A stretch of 40,532 nucleotides of DNA from Bacteroidales bacterium. Lineage in GTDB: Bacteria > Bacteroidota > Bacteroidia > Bacteroidales > Marinilabiliaceae. The notes beneath the pieces were generated by a model that saw nothing but the letters and a program-made list of their open reading frames with translations, ran no database searches and was not told the origin of the DNA. The stretch is taken from contig QKJP01000033.1 in NCBI GenBank assembly GCA_003249255.1, forward strand, positions 1-40,532, read 5' to 3'. Shown here one piece after another: positions 25,458 through 35,100 of the stretch; the stretch's first letter is position 1; the number at the start of each line of letters is the position of its first letter. Made by a program: the position numbers and the translations under genes.

Positions 25458-28400
25458 ATGAAAAAGATACACTCAATTTTAAAACCTGATTTCCTAACTA
25501 TTCTATCCTTTGCCTTTTTACTGATCTGTAATTTAGAATTAAATGCACAAATTGGAAAAGAGTTCTGGTTTGTGGCGCCGGATATTACAGAAGTACATGG
25601 TACGAGTAAACCGGTTTTTATTATTTCTTCTCATGATAAACCTGCAAAAATTACCATTTATAATGCCAGTACTGGGGCTCCTATCAAAACAGTTACTCTA
25701 GCAGCTTATTCTATGGAAAGTGTTGAGATTGATAAAGATTTGATAGAAAATAAGCCGGCAAACAGTGTAAATCAAAAAGGTATATACATTGAAGCCTCTG
25801 AAGATATTTCGGTAGTGTATGAAGTTCAGGCATCTAACAATCCAGATAAATTCACTCTTAAAGGTGAAAATGCCTTAGGGACTGAGTTTTTTATTCCATC
25901 CCAAACAAATTTCATTAATGTAACCCAATGGTATCCGGCTGACCCACCTTCCGAGAAGTTTGATCTCGTGGCCACTGAGGACGGAACTTTAGTAACCATT
26001 GTACCTTCACACGATATTTATGCTGATGATCAAACCACTGTACTTCATAAAGAAGGTGTTCCATTTACAATCTCATTAGATAAAGGCGAGACTTATAATG
26101 TTAGCTTAACCTATTTATTTGATTGGTCTAATAGTAATACAGCGAATTTTTTAGAAGCCATGTCCTATTCTTTGGCAGGAACGGAGGTGACTTCTAATAA
26201 GCCCATTGCAATTACAGTTACAGATGATTCAATTGGACCTAATCCTTTAAGTGTTAGTTCTATTGGGGATACAGGAAATGCTGCCGATTTAATCGGTGAC
26301 CAATTAGTGCCGGTGTCAGTGCTTGGGACTGAGTATTTAGCCTTAATGGGTACGCAGAATAATGAAGACCAACCTAATTATGTTTATGTAGTTGCTACCG
26401 AAGATGGTACTTCCGTTGAAATAAATGGGACGGTAACAACTTTACAACGAGGTGAACAGTTAGGTTATAAGTTAGAAGATCCTGCAACTTATATTACTTC
26501 AAACAATCCTGTTTATGCTTATCAAATGACAAGTTATGCAGCTTATGAATTAGGTACTGGTATTCTTCCTCCTGTAAATGGCTGTACAGGTTCTGAATCA
26601 GTTGTATTTCCGGCCTCTACTTCGGGAAATTTGATATTGCAAATTTTGGTATCAGCAAAAGATATTGATAATTTTGAGTTTGAAGTAGTTGGTAACCCTA
26701 GCCATAACCTTTCCACACAAGTACCCAAAGATATTAAAGCGATTTTGAAACCTGTACCCGGTAGTGGTACGGGCGATGAACAAATGTATACTGGTACTTA
26801 TCCTTTAAACGGAGGAGGTAGCGATAAGAATTTTATTCTAAGAAATACCTCCGGGATTTTCCATTTAGGTATTATTGATCAAATGCATTATGGAGGTATG
26901 AGTTATGGTTACATATCTTCTTTTAGTAGTATTACTTTAACAGCCGATCAGGAGTGTAAAGGAACAGAGCGTGTGATAAATGCCAAGGGCAATGGATTAA
27001 TTACAGATTATGAATGGTATTTTGAAGGAACTCACATTTCTGCGGCAGATGATAAACTAGAATACACAGCCACTCAAACTGGTACCTATATTGTTAAAGG
27101 CCTTGCAAATGGAGGCTGTCCTATTGAAGAAGAAATATATGTTGATCTTGAAAAACCTAAACCTGATTTAGGCCCTGATGAAACCATTTGTGCCGGAGTA
27201 AAACACGAATTTAATTTAAAGGATAAATACTACTCTTATTTCTGGTCAACCAATGTAACTGTTGATGGTAGTGATAAGCGAAATGCTTCAGTGACTCTAA
27301 AAGAAGGTGAAAGTATTGATGTTACCATTGAAGTTATGAAAGACCGTTTTGGCTGTATCGGAACAGATGAAGTCACCATTACTGCCAGTGGTAACCTTGA
27401 TATAGATGTTGTAGCGCCTACAGGTGATGTTTGCCCGGGTGATAAAATTAGCGATACTAAATTTAAGGCTAGTAACAATTATACCTACAAATGGACCATC
27501 GATGGAAAGACGCCGACGACTGGTCAAGATGATACTCATGAAATAGAAATTACCAAAAGCGGAAAGTATGCCGTGGCTATTGAAAATCCAACGGGTTGTT
27601 CTACCGTTGAAGAATTTGATGTAGTATTAACAGATCTCAAAGTGGATCTTGGTAAAGATGAATCTTTCTGTCCCGGTCAACCATTTTCTCTTGATGCCGG
27701 TGCAGGTTATGATACATATACTTGGGTAAATGCTACTGCTAATGCTACAGACAATAGCAAAGCATCTGTAACCTTAAGCAGTGGCGAAAGTGCCGAAGTA
27801 TCTGTTGAGGTGACTAAAGGTGGTTGTAGTGCCAAGGATGAAATAAAACTAACAGCTTTTACTACACCAGATATTGACATCACCGGACCTTTAACCGGCG
27901 AAACCGTATGTGCCGGTCAAAAGTTGGAAGTTATTGATAAATCATCAGGATCAGCTTATAGCTATAAATGGACTATTGATGGAGCAGCACCTACCGGAGA
28001 TGATGATCAAGCCAGCATTGAAATTATTCACAGTGGTACTTATAAAGTTGTTGTTTCCACAGGTTCTACATGCGATATAATCGAAGAGAGAGAAATCACT
28101 CTATCTGAGCTTACAGTAGATCTTGGTGTAGATGAATCCTTTTGTCCGGGTAAAACCATTTATTTAGATGCCGGAGCAGGCTTTAAAAAATATGAATGGA
28201 CAAATGCTGTGGTTGATGCTACCGATGCGAGTAAAGCCTCCGTTTCTTTAGCCGCTGGAGAAAGTTTAAGTGCGTCCGTAAAAGTAACCAATCAATATGG
28301 ATGTGTGGGTTCTGATATTATTGTATTATCTGCCCATAAAATGCCAAATATAACTTTAGACGGACCTGCTGCCGGTTCAATTGTTTGTCCGGGAGAAAGA

Positions 28401-30056
28401 ATTACTGTTGTCGATCATGAAAGCAGTACCTCTAATACTTATAAATGGACGATTGATGGTGATGAGCCTTCTGACAAAGATGATGAGGCATATCTTGATA
28501 TAAAGAAAACCGGAGACTATAAAGTGGTGGCAACTACTGATAAAGGTTGTGAAGATAGTCAGTCCTTGTATGTAGAGCTTTCAACTCCATCGTTGGATCT
28601 TGGAAAGGATCGCAACGTGTGTCCCGGAGAGGAAGTCCAATTGGCCGTTAATTCAGGTTTTAGTACGTATACCTGGTCCACTGGCGTTACAGTAAACCCT
28701 TTGGCTAATCATGAAGCCAGCATTATACTCAAAGGTGCAGAAAGTATCACCATCAAGCTGGATGTGCTGGATGCTACTACTGGTTGTGATGCCAGTGATG
28801 AGGTTGTAATTACAGCATTTGATGCTATTAAGGTAGAATTAGCAGGAGTTCCAAAAGATGGAAGTGCAGTATGTCCGGGCGTTAAGGTCTTCGATGATTT
28901 ATATAACGCAGCTAATCAATATACTTATGAATGGACGATTGATAATTCTCCAAGCGGACAAGCTAACGATTATTTTGTAATTGCAAATATTAATGGTTTA
29001 TATGAAGTAGAAGTGACCGATAGTCATGGTTGTAAGTTAAGCTCTACCATTACCGTGGCATTATTGCCGGCTCCTGATGTAAAAATTAGCGGTGATGCTG
29101 TAGGTGCAACAGGTGTTTGTCCCGGTTCAATTTTAACGGATGAGTATTATGACGCCACGGCCAAAGTTACCTATAAATGGACTATCGATGGCGTAAGTCC
29201 AACAGGAGTTGATTATACGCGTGAAACATTTGAAGCTAATGAAAGTGGTATGTACCAATTAACAGCAGCCAATGAAGTGGGTTGTACCGGTAGCGATGAG
29301 GTTATGGTAGATGTTTTAGTAAAACCTGACTATTCGCCATTGGAGTCAAGAACCTTATGCCAGGGAGATAGTGTTGTTTTGGATGCCGATTATTTGGGTA
29401 TTGGTTATGCTCAGTATGAATGGTTTTATGGTATGTCTCCTTCCACCATTAATTATATGGCTGATAGTATTGAATCAGAAATAACCATAAGTGCATCCGG
29501 TTTTTATTCTGTAAGAGCTCAAACGGAAGATGGGTGTTTCTGGTTAGATGATACCGCTAAAATTGATGTGGTTGTAAGCCCTCATTTTACCTTTGTGGAT
29601 ACCATGATATATAACCAAATATCCGTGTTGGCAGATGGTGGTAGTGAACCTTATGTGTATGCCATAAATGATAAAAAGAATGAACAGTACTCAAGCACAT
29701 TTAAATTGTCATCCGGAGGAGATTACACACTTTTTGTAACCGACCAAAACAATTGTAGCGATTCTCTTGATATTTCGGTGAGTTCTGAAATTAATGTCGA
29801 TGTTCCAAACTTCTTCACACCTAATGGAGATGGTTATAATGAAGGCTGGATGCCAAAGGGCATTGAACGATTTCCGGAATCTGAAATCTACATTTATAAT
29901 CGTTTTGGAAAGCTCCTGCATAAATTATCGGTTGATGAACTTCCATGGAATGGTGATTATTTAGGAGCCAAGCTGCCTAAAGATACCTATTGGTACACGG
30001 TAAAATTAATGCCGATTGATAAACTGATGCGGGGAGATGTGACCTTGGTGCACTAA
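25458..30056 (+). CDS. Giant IgGFc-domain adhesin-like protein with Ig-like repeats and T9SS type B sorting domain
   Basis: The product has 1532 residues from the ATG at 25458, where a good signal peptide begins (MKKIHSILKPDF to ELNAQIG). Residues about 30-490 are paralogous to the preceding protein (EFWFVAPDITEVHGTS, ALGTEFFIPSQTNFIN). From about 500 to 1400 two kinds of Ig/PKD-like modules alternate. One has a YKWTIDG core (five copies, one as YEWTIDN). The other has LGxDESFCPG and LDAGAG-like cores (four copies). Each carries cysteines near its start. Residues about 1449-1532 are the CHU_C/gliding-type sorting domain (VPNFFTPNGDGYNEGW, IYIYNRFGKLL). The protein is probably a surface filament or adhesin. 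The repetitive DNA reflects protein repeats, not a separate element. Confidence 0.82.
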   Translation: MKKIHSILKPDFLTILSFAFLLICNLELNAQIGKEFWFVAPDITEVHGTSKPVFIISSHDKPAKITIYNASTGAPIKTVTLAAYSMESVEIDKDLIENKPANSVNQKGIYIEASEDISVVYEVQASNNPDKFTLKGENALGTEFFIPSQTNFINVTQWYPADPPSEKFDLVATEDGTLVTIVPSHDIYADDQTTVLHKEGVPFTISLDKGETYNVSLTYLFDWSNSNTANFLEAMSYSLAGTEVTSNKPIAITVTDDSIGPNPLSVSSIGDTGNAADLIGDQLVPVSVLGTEYLALMGTQNNEDQPNYVYVVATEDGTSVEINGTVTTLQRGEQLGYKLEDPATYITSNNPVYAYQMTSYAAYELGTGILPPVNGCTGSESVVFPASTSGNLILQILVSAKDIDNFEFEVVGNPSHNLSTQVPKDIKAILKPVPGSGTGDEQMYTGTYPLNGGGSDKNFILRNTSGIFHLGIIDQMHYGGMSYGYISSFSSITLTADQECKGTERVINAKGNGLITDYEWYFEGTHISAADDKLEYTATQTGTYIVKGLANGGCPIEEEIYVDLEKPKPDLGPDETICAGVKHEFNLKDKYYSYFWSTNVTVDGSDKRNASVTLKEGESIDVTIEVMKDRFGCIGTDEVTITASGNLDIDVVAPTGDVCPGDKISDTKFKASNNYTYKWTIDGKTPTTGQDDTHEIEITKSGKYAVAIENPTGCSTVEEFDVVLTDLKVDLGKDESFCPGQPFSLDAGAGYDTYTWVNATANATDNSKASVTLSSGESAEVSVEVTKGGCSAKDEIKLTAFTTPDIDITGPLTGETVCAGQKLEVIDKSSGSAYSYKWTIDGAAPTGDDDQASIEIIHSGTYKVVVSTGSTCDIIEEREITLSELTVDLGVDESFCPGKTIYLDAGAGFKKYEWTNAVVDATDASKASVSLAAGESLSASVKVTNQYGCVGSDIIVLSAHKMPNITLDGPAAGSIVCPGERITVVDHESSTSNTYKWTIDGDEPSDKDDEAYLDIKKTGDYKVVATTDKGCEDSQSLYVELSTPSLDLGKDRNVCPGEEVQLAVNSGFSTYTWSTGVTVNPLANHEASIILKGAESITIKLDVLDATTGCDASDEVVITAFDAIKVELAGVPKDGSAVCPGVKVFDDLYNAANQYTYEWTIDNSPSGQANDYFVIANINGLYEVEVTDSHGCKLSSTITVALLPAPDVKISGDAVGATGVCPGSILTDEYYDATAKVTYKWTIDGVSPTGVDYTRETFEANESGMYQLTAANEVGCTGSDEVMVDVLVKPDYSPLESRTLCQGDSVVLDADYLGIGYAQYEWFYGMSPSTINYMADSIESEITISASGFYSVRAQTEDGCFWLDDTAKIDVVVSPHFTFVDTMIYNQISVLADGGSEPYVYAINDKKNEQYSSTFKLSSGGDYTLFVTDQNNCSDSLDISVSSEINVDVPNFFTPNGDGYNEGWMPKGIERFPESEIYIYNRFGKLLHKLSVDELPWNGDYLGAKLPKDTYWYTVKLMPIDKLMRGDVTLVH

Positions 30057-30081
30057 GTTTTTACTGATCTTATATATTCTA

Positions 30082-30118
30082 AACCTCAGGGCTATCTTTT
30101 TAGCTTTGAGGTTTTTTA
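30082..30118 (+). terminator. Terminator after the giant adhesin-like gene
   Basis: AACCTCAGGGCTA pairs with TAGCTTTGAGGTT (two G-U pairs) around a short loop and is followed by a T-run. It lies about 25 bases past the stop at 30056. Confidence 0.82.
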
Positions 30119-30230
30119 TTCTTATTTAGTGGAATTGGAAATTTTGAATAAATAGTTCAGCTTGTGAAAAGTTTTGGAATTTAGTATATTCAATCGACAC
30201 TAAATTAATACCATAACCAAAACTTTAAAA

Positions 30231-31703
30231 ATGAAAAAACTAAGCATTATTTCAGTTCTATCTATACTAATATTAGGTAGTTCAGCTTTTATTTACAAAA
30301 ACATTACAGATGCCAGTCCTGAGTATCAAAAAACAGAACAACTATATGCAAGTTTGATTAACGGAGAGGTTATTCAAGAATCTGCGTTAAACATGTTTTT
30401 GACTCAAATGCCCAAAGGTGGAGATATTCACCATCATTATTCCGGAACCATTTATGTAGAGACTTATTTAGATTGGGTAAAATTGAAAAAATGGAGCATT
30501 GATGCCAATTGTTTTCACATAAGCCAAAATGCACCTGACGGTAAAACTCTTTTATCTGTCGATCAACTCAGAAATGATGATGGTAAATATCGCCAATTGT
30601 TAGAGTTATGGTCCGATAAAGATTACGAAAATCACTTTTCAGCTCAAGTTCCACCCGACGAACAGTTTTTTAATACTTTCGGTTACTTTGGGTTGATATC
30701 CGGTGCGTATATGCATGAAGGTCTTAATGTTATAAAAGAACGGGCCATTCGTGAAAATGTACAATACATCGAAACAATGTTAAGCTCCATTGATGTTTCG
30801 GGTATAAATTATCCAAATTCATTAGAGACCAATGAAACCCTGATAGCTGCAAAAGAACCGTCGGCTATTAATAAGCAGTTGGAAGCTATTTATCAATTCT
30901 ATGTCAATAAAACGGCATTTAACGATACCGTTATAAGTTTTGTTAACCGTGTTAAAGCTGCGCATGAAGGTATTGATGGCGAGCATTTTATCATGCGTTA
31001 TCAAACCTATAATGCTCGAATTAAAGATCCTTTGAGCGTTTACAGTGGCTTAATAGCTGCATTTGAAGCCGCCAAACAATCTGATTTAATTGTAGGTGTA
31101 AATTTGGTAGCAGCCGAAAATAATATTATTGCTTTACGGGATTATACTTTACATATGCAAATGTTTAATCTCTTAAAAGAAAAATATCCGAACACAAACA
31201 TCGCTTTACATGCAGGGGAATTAACGTTGGGTATGGTACGTCCTAAAAATTTAAGTTTTCATATTGATCAAGCGCTTAATATGGGGCATGCCAATCGAAT
31301 TGGGCATGGTATAGATATTTCTTATGAAACCAATGCACCCGAATTACTGGCGCAAATGAAAAAAGATGAAGTAGCTGTGGAAATAAACCTTACGAGTAAT
31401 GAATTTATTTTGGGAGTTGACGACAATGCGCACCCTTATCTGCTTTATTCAAGATATGGTGTGCCAATGGTGATTTCGACGGATGATTCCGGTGTGTCAA
31501 GAAACAACCTTTCGGGCGAATATCTTTTATTGGCATCGCGCTACAAACCAGATTACAATACCCTCAAAAAGTATACTTATAATAGTATTAATTATTCGTT
31601 TTTAGATGATGACACTAAAGCAAAGTTGAACGATAGATTAGATCAAGAATTTATTGATTTTGAGAAGGAAATGAGTCAGTTATTCGAATCTATGAATAAC
31701 TAA
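30231..31703 (+). CDS. Exported adenosine deaminase-like metallohydrolase
   Basis: This 490-residue enzyme of the adenosine deaminase family should deaminate adenosine or a related purine nucleoside. Zinc-binding HxH is H67/H69 in GGDIHHHYSG. Further family motifs are HAGEL (H327, E330), GHANRIGHG (about 350) and the catalytic pair D418/D419 in ISTDDSG. The N-terminal hydrophobic segment (LSIISVLSILILGSSAFIY) suggests export or a membrane anchor. This would resemble secreted ADGF-type enzymes rather than the cytoplasmic ~340-residue Add. The extra length is at the N-terminus and in an insert after about residue 180. It has its own transcript after a terminator. A role in scavenging extracellular nucleosides is inference. 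Confidence 0.85.
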   Translation: MKKLSIISVLSILILGSSAFIYKNITDASPEYQKTEQLYASLINGEVIQESALNMFLTQMPKGGDIHHHYSGTIYVETYLDWVKLKKWSIDANCFHISQNAPDGKTLLSVDQLRNDDGKYRQLLELWSDKDYENHFSAQVPPDEQFFNTFGYFGLISGAYMHEGLNVIKERAIRENVQYIETMLSSIDVSGINYPNSLETNETLIAAKEPSAINKQLEAIYQFYVNKTAFNDTVISFVNRVKAAHEGIDGEHFIMRYQTYNARIKDPLSVYSGLIAAFEAAKQSDLIVGVNLVAAENNIIALRDYTLHMQMFNLLKEKYPNTNIALHAGELTLGMVRPKNLSFHIDQALNMGHANRIGHGIDISYETNAPELLAQMKKDEVAVEINLTSNEFILGVDDNAHPYLLYSRYGVPMVISTDDSGVSRNNLSGEYLLLASRYKPDYNTLKKYTYNSINYSFLDDDTKAKLNDRLDQEFIDFEKEMSQLFESMNN

Positions 31704-31764
31704 TAATTGAGTTCAGTAGATAAGTACATACATTGCTGCATAAATCTAAAAAAGCCCCAAAGTG

Positions 31765-31930
31765 GGCGATGTCCCAAAGCCTAGCCTGTAAGGGCTAGGA
31801 TATTAATCAGGTATTATATTTAAGCGCCAAGGTGCGTAGTCTTAATCACACGACTACGCACCTATATTTGGCGCTAACCATATCATGTCATTATATTCCT
31901 AGCCCTTCAGGCTAGGCTTAATGACACCGC
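31765..31930. repeat. Nested inverted-repeat element (MITE- or REP-like)
   Basis: Outer arms are AAGCCTAGCCTG...GGGCTAGGA (31778-31800) and TCCTAGCCC...CAGGCTAGGCTT (31897-31918), complementary except for one missing base. Inside are GCGCCAA (31824-31830) with TTGGCGC (31868-31874), and AGGTGCGTAGTC (31830-31841) with GACTACGCACCT (31852-31863), both exact. Flanks GCGATGTC and GACACCGC extend the symmetry with one mismatch. Each outer arm can also fold alone (CCTAGCC...GGCTAGG). No protein is encoded. Confidence 0.75.
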
Positions 31931-32106
31931 ATCTTTGATGCTAACGTATGCTTATTATTGATATGTATTTAACTACTTACCTCTAACTAATAAATTTTAT
32001 TTTGTATATCTGTATTTGCGCATAAATGTTTTATTACAGGCACCAAAGTACTAACGCTATAAAGTACTATGAATATGCACCTTAGCGTTAATGTTTTTTG
32101 ATTTAA

Positions 32107-32144
32107 ATAAAAAGGGCATCCACTAACGGGATGCCCTTTTTTTA
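32107..32144 (-). terminator. Terminator after the 1770-aa GH86 gene
   Basis: GGGCATCC and GGATGCCC pair exactly, extended by A and T runs on the two sides, so it could work in both directions. It lies about 20 bases past the GH86 stop at 32165. Confidence 0.88.
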
Positions 32145-32164
32145 GTTAAAGTGATGATTGATAA

Positions 32165-35100
32165 TTACTCACTTTTTGAGAATTTAATTGTTTGATACGA
32201 ATCAAAATCAGTAATGTAAAGAATGTACATGCCTGATGGTAGATCGCTCACTTGAATTGGTGTTTTAACCGATTGATTTCTGACGATCTTCACAAGAGAA
32301 CCTGTTGCGTTAAAGATCTTAACATCTACTTTTTCAAATTCATTAGTATCTATCCATAATTCTGAATTTGTAGGATTTGGATAAACTGAAGTTGAATTAG
32401 CAGCATTGAATTCAATATTTGTAGGAACGTAAGGTCCTACTTTTACCAATTCGATTTTATCTAAGTTCCATTGCCAATCTGAACCTGAAGCTTCAAGTTT
32501 GATGGTATACGAACCTTCTGCCAATTTAACTGTAGATTTTGCTACCAAAGCTTGGTAATCTTCCCAGTTACTAGTTATAGCAACAGCATCATTTGATTCA
32601 AGTTCTGAGTTGATGTAAAGAGTAATGTTTGGATCATCTGCAGATGCTCCACCTGGTGCTGCGATGTAATAGGTGATTTGGTATTCACCAGAATTTGGAA
32701 TCTCTAATGTGTATTCTGCCCAGTCACCTGCATTTACATAGTTAATACCAATACCGGTTGCAACTCCTACACCTGTTCCTCCATTAGGTTGGCCATCTGA
32801 AAAATTACCATCATCATTAATTAAATCTTCAGCTTCAATGGTAATAATTGATGTTACAGTGACTTCAACATTGCTGCTTATGTTACTTCCATCTTTTGAG
32901 CTGGCAGTAATTGTAGCCGTACCCACACTTTTCGCGGTAACTATACCATTAGCATCAACTGCTGCAACGGTAGCGTCAGATGATTTCCAGGTAACAGCAG
33001 TTATGTTAGCATTTGCAGGAATAACTTCAGCAGTTAATTGCTTCGTACTATTTGCTAGTAAAACTACCGGATTTGGAGTAATGTTAATTGCTGTAACACT
33101 GATGTTCTCAATTGTTACCGGGATGTTTTTAACAATGTTGCTGCCATCATTTGTTGAAACAGTAATGGTTGTTGTACCGTTGGCAACTGAGGTTACTAAA
33201 CCGTTGGCATTAACTGTGGCAATGCTTGTATTTAACGATTTGTAAGTTATTGTTTTATTTTCTGCATTAACAGGAGAAACCACCGTGCTTAATTGAAGTG
33301 TTTTACCTGATGAGATATGTATTTTTTCAGGTGTAACAGTTAACTCTTCTACTAAGATCGAAGAAACAACTTTTACCGTACAGAAATCACTAATTCCACC
33401 ATCTTCTGATGTAGCAGTGATTTTAGCAGTACCTAAACCTTTAGCAATTACTTTACCGGTTGCAGCATCAACTGTAGCAACTGATGTGTTATCAGAACTC
33501 CAGTTAATGGTTTTATTAGTTGCATTACCCGGTGCAACATTTACAGCTAATGTTTTTGAGTCATTCACTAGCATGGTCCAAGCCTCAGGAGTAACTTCAA
33601 CGCTAGTTACAGCAGTAGGACCGGATAATTCAATGTCAAAATAATCCATATTCCATTGCCAAGCACCTGAACCTGCAGCTTTAATTAATAGCGTTTGACC
33701 TCCTTTAGTTAATTGAACGTCATCTATTACTACCGTTTGGAAGTTAGTCCATCCTTTATTGGCAGGTTTACCGGATCCCACATTTGCTCCGTTTGCATAA
33801 ATGCCAATTAAACCATTGTCATCACCCGATGCAACTTTAAAAGAAAACTTATACTTACCAGTTTCAGGAATGTATACAGGATAAGTTACCCAGTCGCCTG
33901 TTTGAACGTTTTCAATGATCGTACTGCTCATGATATCACCGTGTCCACCTTGATTTTCAAAGCTCTCTGCTTCGATGTGGATAGAGCCGCCTACTTTTAC
34001 TGTTGTATTTAAAGTAAGTGCACTGTTTGCGTTATAAACACCTTTGATAGCTGTTTTGCTTCCTTCAGCACCAGTAACAGTAAATGTGTTTCCAGAAGTG
34101 TTTTTTAATACAGTACCATCAGTAATTGACCAGGTAATGTTACGATCGGTTGTCCATTCAGGTTCCCAAACAATGGCCAATTCTGTAGTCGCTCCTGGTA
34201 AAACATTTACAAGCGGTAAGATACTTATGGCTGTTGCTTTTACATCAATGGTATTGACAACTTTTAAATCCACTTTTTGAGTAATGCCTGCATCCTGAGT
34301 TTTTCCTGTAATAGTAACATTACCAACAGCATGACCAGTCACTAAACCGTTGGCGTCTACACTTGCAATGGCATTATTGCTTGATGTCCAGTTAATTGTT
34401 TTATTAAATGCATCAACAGGTAATACAGTTGCTTGAATTTGAAGTGATTTGTTTACCTCAACTTCCCATAGCCATTCTTTGAATGTTAAAGATGTTGGCT
34501 GAATTGGTAGTTCCATCTCAAAAGCTTGATCGTGTTGGTCAAGTGTAGTAGATCCGTCTTTTAAATAAGCTCTTAAGGTGTAAGTGCCAGGAGCAGGAAC
34601 AGATGCAACGTCGATTGATACATCTACTTTAGATAAACCAATGGTGGAAACTTCTTTCGTTGCAGTACCTAATACTGTAGAACCAGATCTTAACTCAACA
34701 ACCACATTTCTTGCCTGAGCAACATTAGCTGAAACAATGAAATTAAAGGTGGTATTTCCTTTATACTTCGAATTAATACCTAAACAAGAAACATATTCTT
34801 CTCCTGGTATTCCTACTGTTACATTAATGTTTGCACTATAAACTTTACTGCCGGTATAAGTATCAATTACTTTTGCAGTAATGGTTGTAGATTTTCCGAT
34901 CGCTAAGCCATCAAGCATTCCATTTTCAGGATTTACTTTTACAATGCTTTCGTCAGCTGAACTCCACACAACTGTTTGAGCAGATGCATTAGCCGGAGCA
35001 ACAAGCGCATTTAATCGGGTGAATTTTCGTTGTTCTATCACAATCGAATTTCCTTCCTGAATGCTAATACCGGTTACAGGAACAGCGGTAAATGCTTTTG

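Larger units (their letters stand above)
31704..32164. other. Intergenic region with palindromic element and terminator
   Basis: About 460 bases between converging genes, with no ORF of note. It holds a nested inverted-repeat element at 31765-31930, a further inverted pair (TAACGCTA at 32052-32059 and TAGCGTTA at 32083-32090), and the GH86 terminator at 32107-32144. Confidence 0.6.

Noticed and set aside
27200-29300. Possible CRISPR or tandem DNA repeat
   Set aside because: The repeats are long, diverged and in frame within a protein; they are Ig-like modules.
31749-31766. GCCC/GGGC hairpin with A-run as a terminator
   Set aside because: Only four base pairs, and it points away from the adenosine deaminase gene that would need it.
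32838-33245. 135-residue ORF antisense to the large GH86 gene
   Set aside because: It mirrors the repetitive Big_2 coding sequence in another frame and has no family features. The same holds for the ORFs at 33417-33644, 34044-34280 and 35061-35387.
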